A stretch of DNA of 18,564 nucleotides from Candidatus Desantisbacteria bacterium CG1_02_38_46. Its GTDB lineage: Bacteria > Desantisbacteria > UBA1551 > UBA1559. Below are positions 6,761-13,260 of this stretch, one piece after another. The translations under genes were made by a program, and so were the position numbers. The first letter of the stretch is position 1. The number at the start of each line of letters is the position of its first letter. The DNA lies in assembly GCA_001871015.1 (NCBI GenBank), contig MNUO01000019.1, positions 1 through 18,564 of the forward strand, written 5' to 3'. Below the pieces are notes generated by a model. The model had not been told where the DNA came from, searched no databases, and worked only from the letters and a program-made list of their open reading frames with translations.

Positions 6761-8422
6761 CTACAGGTAATCCTTTAGTTCACGGCTACGCGTTGGATGC
6801 TTTAATCTTCTCAACGCTTTTGATTCAATTTGCCTTATTCTCTCCCGCGTAACATTAAAAATACGCCCAACTTCCTCAAGGGTGTGACGATATCCATCCT
6901 TTCCCAATCCAAACCGCAGTTTCAAAATTTCTCTTTCCCTGGGATTCAATGTATTTAAAACACCTAACAATTTCTCGCTACGCATTGAAAATGTAACAGC
7001 ATTTGAAGGCGATTCAACATTTTTGTTCTCAATGAAGTCCGCTAAATGAGTATCTTCTCTCTCTCGAATTGGTGTCTCAAGTGAAATCGGCTCCTGAACT
7101 ATTCTCAAAACTCTTCTCACTTTCCTCAACGGAAGATGAGATTCTCTGGCTATTTCCTCAGGTGCAGGTTTCCTTTTGAGTCTCTGTATGAGGTCCCTCG
7201 AAACATGAATTACTCTGTTTATCTGTTCAATCATATGAACTGGAACACGGATGGTCCTCGACTGGTCAGCCAGGGCACGTGTAATGGTCTGCCTTATCCA
7301 CCAGGTAGCATAAGTACTAAATCTGCCTTTTTTGTAACTGTACCTGTCCACCGCCTTTATTAATCCTATATTTCCCTCCTGAATTAAATCTAAAAACGAG
7401 AGTCCTCTATTAATATAATTCTTCGCTATGCTTATAACTAATCTCAAATTTGCATTTATCAGTCTTTCTCTTAAACTTCTATTTTCTTCCTCTTTCTTCA
7501 AAATCTCCCGGATGCTCCTCTTTATTTCAGGAGGTGCCATTTTTATCTTTGAACTTATTTTCATAATCTTTTTATCAAAGGAAATAATTTTTTCCTGGAC
7601 AGTCTTTATATTCTCGGTGTCAAGCCTGTTAGGTCGCCTCGGGCGACCTCTCTTTGTAGCAAGCCTGTAAAGCCTTTTCTTTAATAATTCCTTCTTATAT
7701 TCCAGGGTTTTGATTTTCTCATAAATGATTTTTAATTGAGAAGAAATTGACCCTATGACTTCTGGAGAAAGGTTCAATCCTGTAATCCCCTCGTAAATTT
7801 TAGTTATATCCTTTTTCCCTTTTTTCAACTCCTTATATATTAATAAAATGTTATTTTTCAACTTTTCTTCTTCCTCATGGAATATCCTGCCATTGCTTTG
7901 AATAAGAGAAAAAGCTAAAATTTCTCCATCCTTTACCTTCTTGAAAAGCTTCCTCATTTCTGAAAATCCTATTTCATTGCAAAAATTAAAGAAAATAATT
8001 TTCTTTTCAACCTCCTCTATCTTCTTTGCCAGGCTCTCTTCTTCCTTTGGTCCCAACAAAGAAGTTTGCCCCATTCTACTCAGATACATTTTGATAGCAT
8101 CCTTTGGCCCTGTCTCATCAGCTTCCTGTATTATTTTCCTGGGAAGCAATTTTCCTTTATCTCTTTTTTCCTCTACAATGGCAGCTCCTTCTTCACTATA
8201 AGCAGATGGTTCTTCTTTTATGTCATCAACCACCTTTATATTCATTTTGTTAAGAGTGATGAATATATTATCTATTGCTTCTGCACCTGTATCCTGAGGT
8301 AACACTCCGTTTATCTCCTCATATGAGAGTGTACCTTTCTCTTTACCCTTTTTAAAAAGTTTCTTCAATTTATTTGAGATTAATGCCTGGTCTGGTTTAT
8401 GCGCTTTTTTTCTACTGGGCAT
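6761..8422 (-). CDS. rpoD: RNA polymerase primary sigma factor RpoD
   Basis: A 553-residue group 1 sigma factor. Residues 10-70 resemble region 1.1, and region 1.2 is at about 107-140 ('[22 protein letters not shown]'). The variable region spans roughly 145-310. Region 2 is '[31 protein letters not shown]' to '[27 protein letters not shown]' (321-392), and regions 3 and 4 run to the end ('[27 protein letters not shown]'). Start ATG 8420-8422 has AAGGAGG inside the dnaG end. Residues 255-267 of the variable region come from a 39-base, hairpin-bearing segment flanked by 9-base direct repeats and include KRGRPRRP, an AT-hook-like motif. The dnaG-rpoD pairing is classical. Confidence 0.96.
   Translation of the reverse strand: MPSRKKAHKPDQALISNKLKKLFKKGKEKGTLSYEEINGVLPQDTGAEAIDNIFITLNKMNIKVVDDIKEEPSAYSEEGAAIVEEKRDKGKLLPRKIIQEADETGPKDAIKMYLSRMGQTSLLGPKEEESLAKKIEEVEKKIIFFNFCNEIGFSEMRKLFKKVKDGEILAFSLIQSNGRIFHEEEEKLKNNILLIYKELKKGKKDITKIYEGITGLNLSPEVIGSISSQLKIIYEKIKTLEYKKELLKKRLYRLATKRGRPRRPNRLDTENIKTVQEKIISFDKKIMKISSKIKMAPPEIKRSIREILKKEEENRSLRERLINANLRLVISIAKNYINRGLSFLDLIQEGNIGLIKAVDRYSYKKGRFSTYATWWIRQTITRALADQSRTIRVPVHMIEQINRVIHVSRDLIQRLKRKPAPEEIARESHLPLRKVRRVLRIVQEPISLETPIREREDTHLADFIENKNVESPSNAVTFSMRSEKLLGVLNTLNPREREILKLRFGLGKDGYRHTLEEVGRIFNVTRERIRQIESKALRRLKHPTRSRELKDYL
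7621..7668. repeat. In-frame hairpin segment with flanking direct repeats inside rpoD
   Basis: The arms AGGTCGCC (7631-7638) and GGCGACCT (7642-7649) form an unusually GC-rich hairpin in an AT-rich gene. It is bracketed by direct copies of CAAGCCTGT at 7621-7629 and 7660-7668. The repeat spacing is 39 bases, exactly 13 codons, so the reading frame is kept. This looks like an insertion with target duplication, or a short tandem duplication that gained a hairpin. Confidence 0.7.
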
Positions 8423-8425
8423 CGA

Positions 8426-10192
8426 TTAGTTCCTCCTTGAAATCTGTTCTAATTCCTGGTATTTACTCAAAAGTAGATTTAGCTGGTCAGCACTGCCTTC
8501 TTTCTCAACCTTCTTTATTTCTTCTTCAATCTTTCTCTTTTTCTCAAGCAAACTTTGCTCCTTTATCCGTTTGATGCAATCTTCAAGCACTTTTTTTCTG
8601 TTTTCATGTTCAAGGTTAAATTCAAGAGAAAAACTTGAAACAATGCTGGCAAGCTCCTCATTATTCAGGTAATCAATTAATCCCTTTATATCTATTATAC
8701 CATATTTCTCAAATATGTCAAATATTCCAGTAAGGATTTTCTGATAATTGAGGTTTTTGAAATCCTTAACTTCCAGATTTTCCCGAACTGTGGAAATTAG
8801 ACTGCAATCATCTAACATTAACTTTAGCAAAATTGATTCTGCACGACTTCCCTGTTCTGGGAGCTTGATATCACTTGGTTTTTCCGGTTTTGGCTCACCC
8901 TTTTTCCCCTTGCTAACCCTTTCAAACTCAGCATAAATCATTTTTTCATCTAATTTCAATTCCTCAGCCAGTTTTTTAAGATATATTCCCCTGTGCACCA
9001 CATTCTTAATCTTTTTCAACATGGGAAACAATTCAGCAGTTATTTTTACTTTACCCTCTGTTGAATCTGGGTTATGTTTGGAAAAAAAATGATGAAAATA
9101 ATAGTCAATTAAAGGTAGCGCTTCATCAACTTTTTTAAAAAATGCTTTTGCTCCCTTTTCCCTGACAAAACTGTCAGGGTCTCCTGAATCAAGAACAACA
9201 ATTCGTGGCTCTAATTCTTTTTCTATTACCAGCTCCAGTCCTCGCAAAGTAGCCTCTTCGCCGGCTGCATCAGCATCGTAGCATATTACTACTTTCTCGG
9301 TATAGCGCCTCAAAGTGGAAATTTGACCTTCAGTTAAGGCGGTACCCAGGGATGCTACTGTATTGTCTATGCCATTCTGATAAAGAGTCAGGAAATCGAG
9401 ATAACCCTCAACGATAACCACCTCATCCTTTTTTCGCACCCCTTCTCTGGCAAAATTAAGTCCGTAAAGTATTCTTCCTTTACTAAAAACAGGTGTGTCA
9501 GGAGTATTTAAATATTTTGGCTGTGTATCACCCAGAACTCTTGCACCAAATCCCGTTATCCTGTTCTGGAGATTAAAAATGGGGAAAGTAATTCTATTGC
9601 GGAAATAATCCTGTGGTTCGCCCCCGGATTCCCTGAAAGTTGTAAGACCTGCTCTTCGCATCAAATCAATTCCAAATTTTCTTTTAAGAAGTTCCTGAAT
9701 AAGAAATTTCCCACCTGGAGCATATCCAATCTTAAATTTCTTGATTGTCTCGTCGCTTAACTTTCGTGAACCGAGATAATCTCGTGGTCCTTTCGCCGTT
9801 TCTTTACCAAGACAAAAATGGTATAATTGGGCAGCTTCTTCGTTCAGTTTATAGATTTCCTCTTTTTCTTTTGTTTCCCGGGACTCTCCTTCGGAAAAAG
9901 TAATTGACATTCCCATTTTTTGTGCCAGCAACTTTACAGATTCAATAAAAGTAATATTTTCCATTTTCATTACAAGATTGAAGACATTACCGCCTACTCC
10001 ACATCCAAAACAGTGAAAAATCTGTTTTTCAGAATTGACAATAAAGGATGGAGTTTTCTCAACATGAAATGGACATAGTGCCTTGTAGTTTCTGCCGGTT
10101 TTTTTAAGGTTTATGTACCCGGATGCAATTTCCACAATATCAGCATTTTCGCGAATTTGCTCAATGATATTTTCCGCTACCAATCCAGCCAT
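8426..10192 (-). CDS. dnaG: DNA primase DnaG
   Basis: A 588-residue primase that makes RNA primers for replication with the DnaB helicase. The N-terminal zinc-ribbon ligands are C40, H43, C61 and C64 ('CPFH' and 'CFGC'). The RNA-polymerase core follows ('IGYAPGG', 'FRNRITFPIFNLQNRITGFGAR', 'PKYLNTPDTPVFSKG'), and the TOPRIM metal site has E262 in 'VEGYLD' and D306/D308 in 'CYDADAAG'. A helicase-binding-type C-terminus ends in a Lys/Glu coiled region. The stop is three bases before rpoD, and the rpoD ribosome binding site lies within the dnaG end, so they are coupled. The start at 10190-10192 matches the family opening; its ribosome binding site (GAGGG) is modest. Confidence 0.96.
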   Translation of the reverse strand: MAGLVAENIIEQIRENADIVEIASGYINLKKTGRNYKALCPFHVEKTPSFIVNSEKQIFHCFGCGVGGNVFNLVMKMENITFIESVKLLAQKMGMSITFSEGESRETKEKEEIYKLNEEAAQLYHFCLGKETAKGPRDYLGSRKLSDETIKKFKIGYAPGGKFLIQELLKRKFGIDLMRRAGLTTFRESGGEPQDYFRNRITFPIFNLQNRITGFGARVLGDTQPKYLNTPDTPVFSKGRILYGLNFAREGVRKKDEVVIVEGYLDFLTLYQNGIDNTVASLGTALTEGQISTLRRYTEKVVICYDADAAGEEATLRGLELVIEKELEPRIVVLDSGDPDSFVREKGAKAFFKKVDEALPLIDYYFHHFFSKHNPDSTEGKVKITAELFPMLKKIKNVVHRGIYLKKLAEELKLDEKMIYAEFERVSKGKKGEPKPEKPSDIKLPEQGSRAESILLKLMLDDCSLISTVRENLEVKDFKNLNYQKILTGIFDIFEKYGIIDIKGLIDYLNNEELASIVSSFSLEFNLEHENRKKVLEDCIKRIKEQSLLEKKRKIEEEIKKVEKEGSADQLNLLLSKYQELEQISRRN

Positions 10193-10204
10193 TTAGCCCT
10201 CAGA

Positions 10205-10247
10205 TGTCATTGCGACCCGCCAGTCATCATGGCGGGGGAAGCAATCT
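10205..10247. repeat. Palindromic TTGCG-type intergenic repeat between tmk and dnaG
   Basis: Inner arms CCCGCCA (10216-10222) and TGGCGGG (10230-10236) pair exactly, and outer ATTGC (10209-10213) pairs with GCAAT (10241-10245). The frame 'TGTCATTGCGA ... GAAGCAATCT' matches a widespread class of intergenic palindromic repeats that I recall from many bacterial genomes. It fills most of the tmk-dnaG gap and would form a strong hairpin in the transcript. Confidence 0.8.
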
Positions 10248-10256
10248 ATTTTGAGA

Positions 10257-10910
10257 TTACAATATCTTATCCACAAATTTTTTAATCAATGAATAGGTCT
10301 TGCTTGCAGGAGGAACTACTTTTATAATCTTGACTCTGCGTGGTTCTCTTCTTGCAAGGACGAGGTATCCAATTCTTACTTTTTTGTGGAACGAAATACT
10401 TTCCTTCTCAAGTCTGTCACCAGCTTTGAGATTTTTTCTTGTACTTTTTGCATATTTAGACTTCGCTCTGCTTAAGCCCTCTCTCGGTCCAAGGTCAAGA
10501 CAGATTGTGAGGTCAGGTTTTACTCCCTGAGTCACCAGCCGGTTCAAATTATCGATTAACTTCAGGGAAATTCCCCTGCCGAAACCCTGGTATGCCACAG
10601 TCGCATCTATAAAACGGTCACAGATAACTGCCTTACCTTTACCTAATGCGGGAATAATTACTTCTTTAACATGTTGTGCACGGTCAGCCAGATATAAAAA
10701 TAACTCAGTCAATTTGTCAATTTCATTATGGTTGGGGTCAAGCAATATTTTTCGTATTAGCTTTCCTGTTCTGGTTCCGCCTGGCTCCTGTGTCAGTTCA
10801 ACTTTGTATCCTTTCTTGGCAAGATATTTTGTTAGAAGTTTTGTCTGGGTCGTTTTCCCTGTCCCCTCTCCTCCTTCAATACTTACAAATAGCCCCTTTT
10901 TTTTCTTCAT
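10257..10910 (-). CDS. tmk: Thymidylate kinase
   Basis: A 217-residue dTMP kinase that makes dTDP for DNA synthesis. The P-loop is GGEGTGKTT at residues 13-21, 'QEPGGTRTGKLIRKILL' follows, the DR motif is 'CDRFIDATVAYQGFGRG' (97-113), and the LID region is 'SRAKSKYAKSTRKN' to 'DRLE'. The start is ATG 10908-10910, since the family begins a few residues before 'FVSIEGGEGTGKTT'. The open frame continues to 11033, but those 41 codons come from a repeat and the end of rfbB. The start is seven bases after the rfbB stop, with a weak purine-rich site (GAAGAAGA). Confidence 0.95.
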   Translation of the reverse strand: MKKKKGLFVSIEGGEGTGKTTQTKLLTKYLAKKGYKVELTQEPGGTRTGKLIRKILLDPNHNEIDKLTELFLYLADRAQHVKEVIIPALGKGKAVICDRFIDATVAYQGFGRGISLKLIDNLNRLVTQGVKPDLTICLDLGPREGLSRAKSKYAKSTRKNLKAGDRLEKESISFHKKVRIGYLVLARREPRRVKIIKVVPPASKTYSLIKKFVDKIL

Positions 10911-10917
10911 TTCTTCT

Positions 10918-11997
10918 TCAATCTTCCTTTTTGCAGAGCAATCTCTGCCCCCCTTCTTGCTTTCGTCCCCCTTGTGTGGACTTTCGCAAGAAAGCAGGGG
11001 GGTCGAGTTTACTCGACTTTTTATTTTCCACATACCACCTTATAGTTTTTCTAAGTCCTTTTTCAAAATTCGTCCGGTGCTTCCAGCCGAGATTTTTAAC
11101 CTTATCACAGACAAGCGAATACCTCCTGTCGTGCCCGGGTCTATCTTTGACAAAAGTTATAAGTTCCTTACTTTTACCCAGTTCTCTGAGAATGAACGAA
11201 CACACATCTATGTTATGCCACTCATTTTCTCCGCCAATGTTATAAACTTCGCCAACTTTGCCTTTCTGTATTACCAAATCTATCCCCTCACAATTATCCT
11301 GAACATATATCCAGTCCCTGACATTCTTTCCATCGCCATAGACCGGAATGGACTTATTTCGAATCGCATTCAGAATCACTGTGGGAATAAACTTCTCCGG
11401 GTGCTGATAAGGTCCATAATTATTAGAACTGCGCGTAATCACAATGGGTAATTTATAAGTGACAAAATACGAACGGCACAATAAATCTGCACTCGTTTTA
11501 CTTGCAGAATATGGACTGTTTGGCTTTAGAGGACTTTCCTCTGTGAATGAATCCTGCTCAATTGACCCGTAACACTCATCGGTACTGATTTGCACAAACT
11601 TTTCTATTCCCTGTTTTCTTGCCTGCTCTAATAGGGTATATGTCCCCAGCACATCTGTTTTGACAAAAATTCCAGCATCAATAATTGACCTGTCGACATG
11701 AGATTCAGCTGCGAAATTAATAACAATATCACAATCCTTCATCGCCCGCTCAACAATTTTTTTATTGCATATATCTCCTTTTATAAAAGTAATTTTGCTG
11801 CGGATATCTTTCAGGTTATTAAGATTCCCTGCATAGGTCAATTTATCCAATACTATAATTTTAAATGTAGCACAGGACTTCAGTCCTAATGTATCGCAGG
11901 ACTTCAGTCCTGCTTCATAATAAGGATATTTTTCCAATAAATAATGCACAAAATTGCTTCCTATAAATCCAGCACCCCCGGTTATTAGAATACGCAC
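10918..11997 (-). CDS. rfbB: dTDP-glucose 4,6-dehydratase with repeat-encoded insert and tail
   Basis: This enzyme converts dTDP-glucose to dTDP-4-keto-6-deoxyglucose for rhamnose and other deoxysugars. The Rossmann motif GGAGFIGSN is at residues 7-15, the catalytic triad region is 'STDECYGS' with T139, D140, E141, and Y163/K167 sit in 'YSASK'. The start is GTG 11995-11997 because GAGGAGG lies four bases upstream; an ATG at 12030 has no such site. Two oddities are seen. Residues 28-44 interrupt the normal run from 'YPYY' to 'FKIIVLDKLTYAGN' and consist of tandem GLKSC units encoded by palindromes. Residues 328-359 are an abnormal tail encoded by another repeat. All catalytic residues remain, so the enzyme may still work. 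359 residues in total. Confidence 0.93.
   Translation of the reverse strand: MRILITGGAGFIGSNFVHYLLEKYPYYEAGLKSCDTLGLKSCATFKIIVLDKLTYAGNLNNLKDIRSKITFIKGDICNKKIVERAMKDCDIVINFAAESHVDRSIIDAGIFVKTDVLGTYTLLEQARKQGIEKFVQISTDECYGSIEQDSFTEESPLKPNSPYSASKTSADLLCRSYFVTYKLPIVITRSSNNYGPYQHPEKFIPTVILNAIRNKSIPVYGDGKNVRDWIYVQDNCEGIDLVIQKGKVGEVYNIGGENEWHNIDVCSFILRELGKSKELITFVKDRPGHDRRYSLVCDKVKNLGWKHRTNFEKGLRKTIRWYVENKKSSKLDPPAFLRKSTQGGRKQEGGQRLLCKKED
10933..11017. repeat. 85-base composite of three hairpins at the rfbB-tmk junction
   Basis: Two simple hairpins flank a larger one. GCAGAG/CTCTGC with loop CAAT is at 10933-10948, and GTCGAG/CTCGAC is at 11002-11017. Between them, a C6 run near 10948-10953 pairs with the G6 run at 10997-11002, and TTCTTGC pairs with GCAAGAA (10986-10992). 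The segment encodes the atypical RfbB tail and extends the tmk reading frame upstream, consistent with insertion at the old rfbB stop. Confidence 0.7.
11870..11917. repeat. Tandem 24-base palindromic repeat inside rfbB
   Basis: Two copies of AGGACTTCAGTCCT (11874-11887 and 11898-11911) sit 24 bases apart in near-identical 24-base units, each an imperfect palindrome. In the rfbB frame each unit encodes eight residues: GLKSCDTL, then GLKSCATF. The same style of palindrome lies between genes at 358-400 and 12931-12967. Confidence 0.9.
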
Positions 11998-12036
11998 AGA
12001 TCCTCCTCTATTTTGACATTTTATCGACATGTCCCA

Positions 12037-12054
12037 CGAGAAACAAGGTTCTCG
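12037..12054. repeat. Hairpin in the rfbB leader
   Basis: CGAGAA (12037-12042) pairs with TTCTCG (12049-12054) across a six-base loop. It lies in the predicted transcript leader between the promoter at 12075-12102 and the rfbB start. It may be a remnant of a longer palindrome, since the left side continues as CATGTCCCA without a matching right arm. Confidence 0.55.
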
Positions 12055-12074
12055 AAGAGGTTCTTATGTATTAT

Positions 12075-12102
12075 AGTATAGTGAATTTCATAAAAAAGTC
12101 AA
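12075..12102 (-). promoter_or_regulatory. Sigma-70-type promoter upstream of rfbB
   Basis: On the minus strand, TTGACT (12097-12102) and TATACT (12075-12080) are separated by 16 bases, and a second TATAAT overlaps just downstream. Transcription would start near 12068, leaving a leader of about 70 bases before the rfbB GTG. It is well placed to drive the long rfbB-tmk-dnaG-rpoD run. Confidence 0.7.
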
Positions 12103-12427
12103 GCCCTGCTTAATCTAATTTGAGGGTATAGGGACAGAAGTTTTCCGATAGGAAGAAATATTGGTAAGAAATTGAGCGGTTTCAATCCATTATGCGTAAT
12201 TCTTTTCTGCGTGCGGCCTGCACCATGGATTTGGCAGACTTTTTGGTTTTAAAGGCTCCAAAGCAGGCTTCAATGGGGTCCCTTTTTTAAGTCTTACTTT
12301 ATAATAAAAAGTATATCGTAAATATAAAAGTTTGTCAAGAGAAAAATGCAAAAAATTTTTTGTTTTTTTTCGTTTTTGCTTGTTTATAGAAATAAAAAAA
12401 AGGACACATCTTGTTTTGTTGGTATGA
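12103..12427. other. AT-rich gap with no intact gene
   Basis: Between the rfbB promoter and the cyclic-nucleotide-binding gene I see one short coding remnant (12182-12286) and, from about 12290 to 12420, very AT-rich sequence with long A and T runs but no clear GC hairpin. No RNA gene or CRISPR array is visible. Confidence 0.6.
12182..12286 (-). pseudogene. 34-codon coding remnant, C-terminal end of an unknown protein
   Basis: An open stretch with no start codon at its head, preceded by an in-frame stop at 12287-12289, reads KRDPIEACFGAFKTKKS and ends in RRKELRIMD. It is less AT-rich than its surroundings and has protein-like composition, so it looks like the surviving 3' end of a gene. The 'DPIE..FG..K' pattern recalls the tail of some AbrB/VapB-type antitoxins, but that is a weak impression and I do not assign a family. 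Confidence 0.35.
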
Positions 12428-12898
12428 CTACTTCCCCTTTTCCATTATTAACTCAGTCTTTCTCTTTTCGGAAGTTTGCATAATCATATCCATTAAGAAA
12501 GGATTGCCCAGCAGTATTTCCCTGAAGTTATCTTTAGAAAGTACAAAAAACTCGGCATCTTCTTCTACAATAATTGTAGCAGTCCTATGACTTCCTGTAA
12601 GGAGTGCCATTTCCCCGAAATATTCCCCGGGACCCAGATGTCTAATTAAACTCTTGCTCAGCCCCTTTTTTATCCAGACGCCAACTTTGCCTTTTGAAAT
12701 AAAATAGAAAGAATCGCCAGGCTCACCCTCTTTGACTACAGTCTTTCCTTTTTTAAAGGAAATCTTTTTCAATCTGAAAATAAGTTTCTCGAGTTCTCCA
12801 AGATTGAATTGTGCAAGAAAGTTAATTCCCCGTAAAACAGCATCGAGGTTATGTAATTCTACAGAACTGATATCAGTAAAACTTTTCTTTTTGGCCAT
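12428..12898 (-). CDS. Stand-alone cyclic-nucleotide-binding domain protein
   Basis: A 156-residue protein that is essentially one cNMP-binding (CAP_ED) domain at about residues 24-145. The beta-roll has 'KKGKTVVKEGEPGDSFYFISKGKVGV', and the phosphate-binding cassette is 'FGEMALLTGSHRTATI', with the Glu and Arg that contact ribose and phosphate in CAP-type proteins. A helix follows, but no helix-turn-helix, kinase, channel or membrane segment, so it is not a CRP-type regulator. GGAGAG precedes the ATG at 12896-12898. It lies downstream of the tRNA-Leu/fMet pair, separated by a palindromic repeat. The partner it controls is unknown; cAMP or cGMP binding is inferred from the cassette. Confidence 0.85.
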   Translation of the reverse strand: MAKKKSFTDISSVELHNLDAVLRGINFLAQFNLGELEKLIFRLKKISFKKGKTVVKEGEPGDSFYFISKGKVGVWIKKGLSKSLIRHLGPGEYFGEMALLTGSHRTATIIVEEDAEFFVLSKDNFREILLGNPFLMDMIMQTSEKRKTELIMEKGK

Positions 12899-12930
12899 TT
12901 TTCTCTCTCCGAAACACTGATATTGTAACT

Positions 12931-12967
12931 CAGGGCTTTAGCCCTGATATCAAACCTGAAGGTTTGA
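12931..12967. repeat. Two adjacent palindromes between tRNA-fMet and the cNMP-binding gene
   Basis: CAGGGCTTTAGCCCTG (12931-12946) and TCAAACCTGAAGGTTTGA (12950-12967) are near-perfect palindromes side by side. They share the architecture of the 358-400 repeat. On the minus strand they follow the tRNA pair and could slow or stop transcription, though there is no U-tract. Confidence 0.8.
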
Positions 12968-13004
12968 GGGACACGTCTGACAGCTTAAGTATTACTCTAA
13001 AAGG

Positions 13005-13078
<74 letters not shown>

Positions 13079-13091
13079 GCAGTTAGACGAA

Positions 13092-13177
13092 TGCCGGGAG
13101 CCGGACTTGAACCGGCATGGAGATAACTCTCCATGGGATTTTAAGTCCCAAGCGTCTGCCAATTCCGCCATCCCGGC
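13092..13177 (-). tRNA. tRNA-Leu (UAA)
   Basis: An 86-base class II tRNA: acceptor GCCGGGA/TCCCGGC, D arm 'TGGCGGAATTGGCAGACGC', anticodon stem TGGGA/TCCCA around CTTAAAA (anticodon TAA), a long variable arm TGGAGA/TCTCCA, and T arm GCCGG/CCGGC. Discriminator is A and CCA is not encoded. Confidence 0.96.
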
Positions 13178-13190
13178 TTCCAATGATATT

Positions 13191-13218
13191 ATTATACTCT
13201 GTTTTTGAAAGATGTCAA
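13191..13218 (-). promoter_or_regulatory. Consensus sigma-70 promoter of the tRNA-Leu/tRNA-fMet pair
   Basis: On the minus strand, a perfect -35 TTGACA (13213-13218) and perfect -10 TATAAT (13191-13196) are separated by 16 bases. The expected start is only a few bases before tRNA-Leu, as is usual for tRNA operons. It lies directly after the end of the gcvT-SHMT gene. Confidence 0.88.
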
Positions 13219-13260
13219 GTTTTAAAAAATTTTTCTCGGAATCCAGCCCCTTGAAGATTG

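Noticed and set aside
9160-9179. 8-base-arm hairpin (CCCTGACA/TGTCAGGG) inside dnaG
   Set aside because: The encoded residues 'SGDPDSFVREKGAKAF' align with normal DnaG without a gap, so it is not an insertion.
10911-11033. 41-codon N-terminal extension of tmk
   Set aside because: It comes from the hairpin repeat and the rfbB end; the P-loop kinase begins a few residues after ATG 10908-10910.
10676-11451. Long plus-strand open frames over tmk and rfbB
   Set aside because: Shadows of the minus-strand genes, rich in F, L, S and I, with no recognisable domain.
12178-12190. GGTTTCAATCC, similar to the end of type I CRISPR repeats
   Set aside because: Only one occurrence and no regularly spaced copies nearby; it overlaps the coding remnant, so no array.
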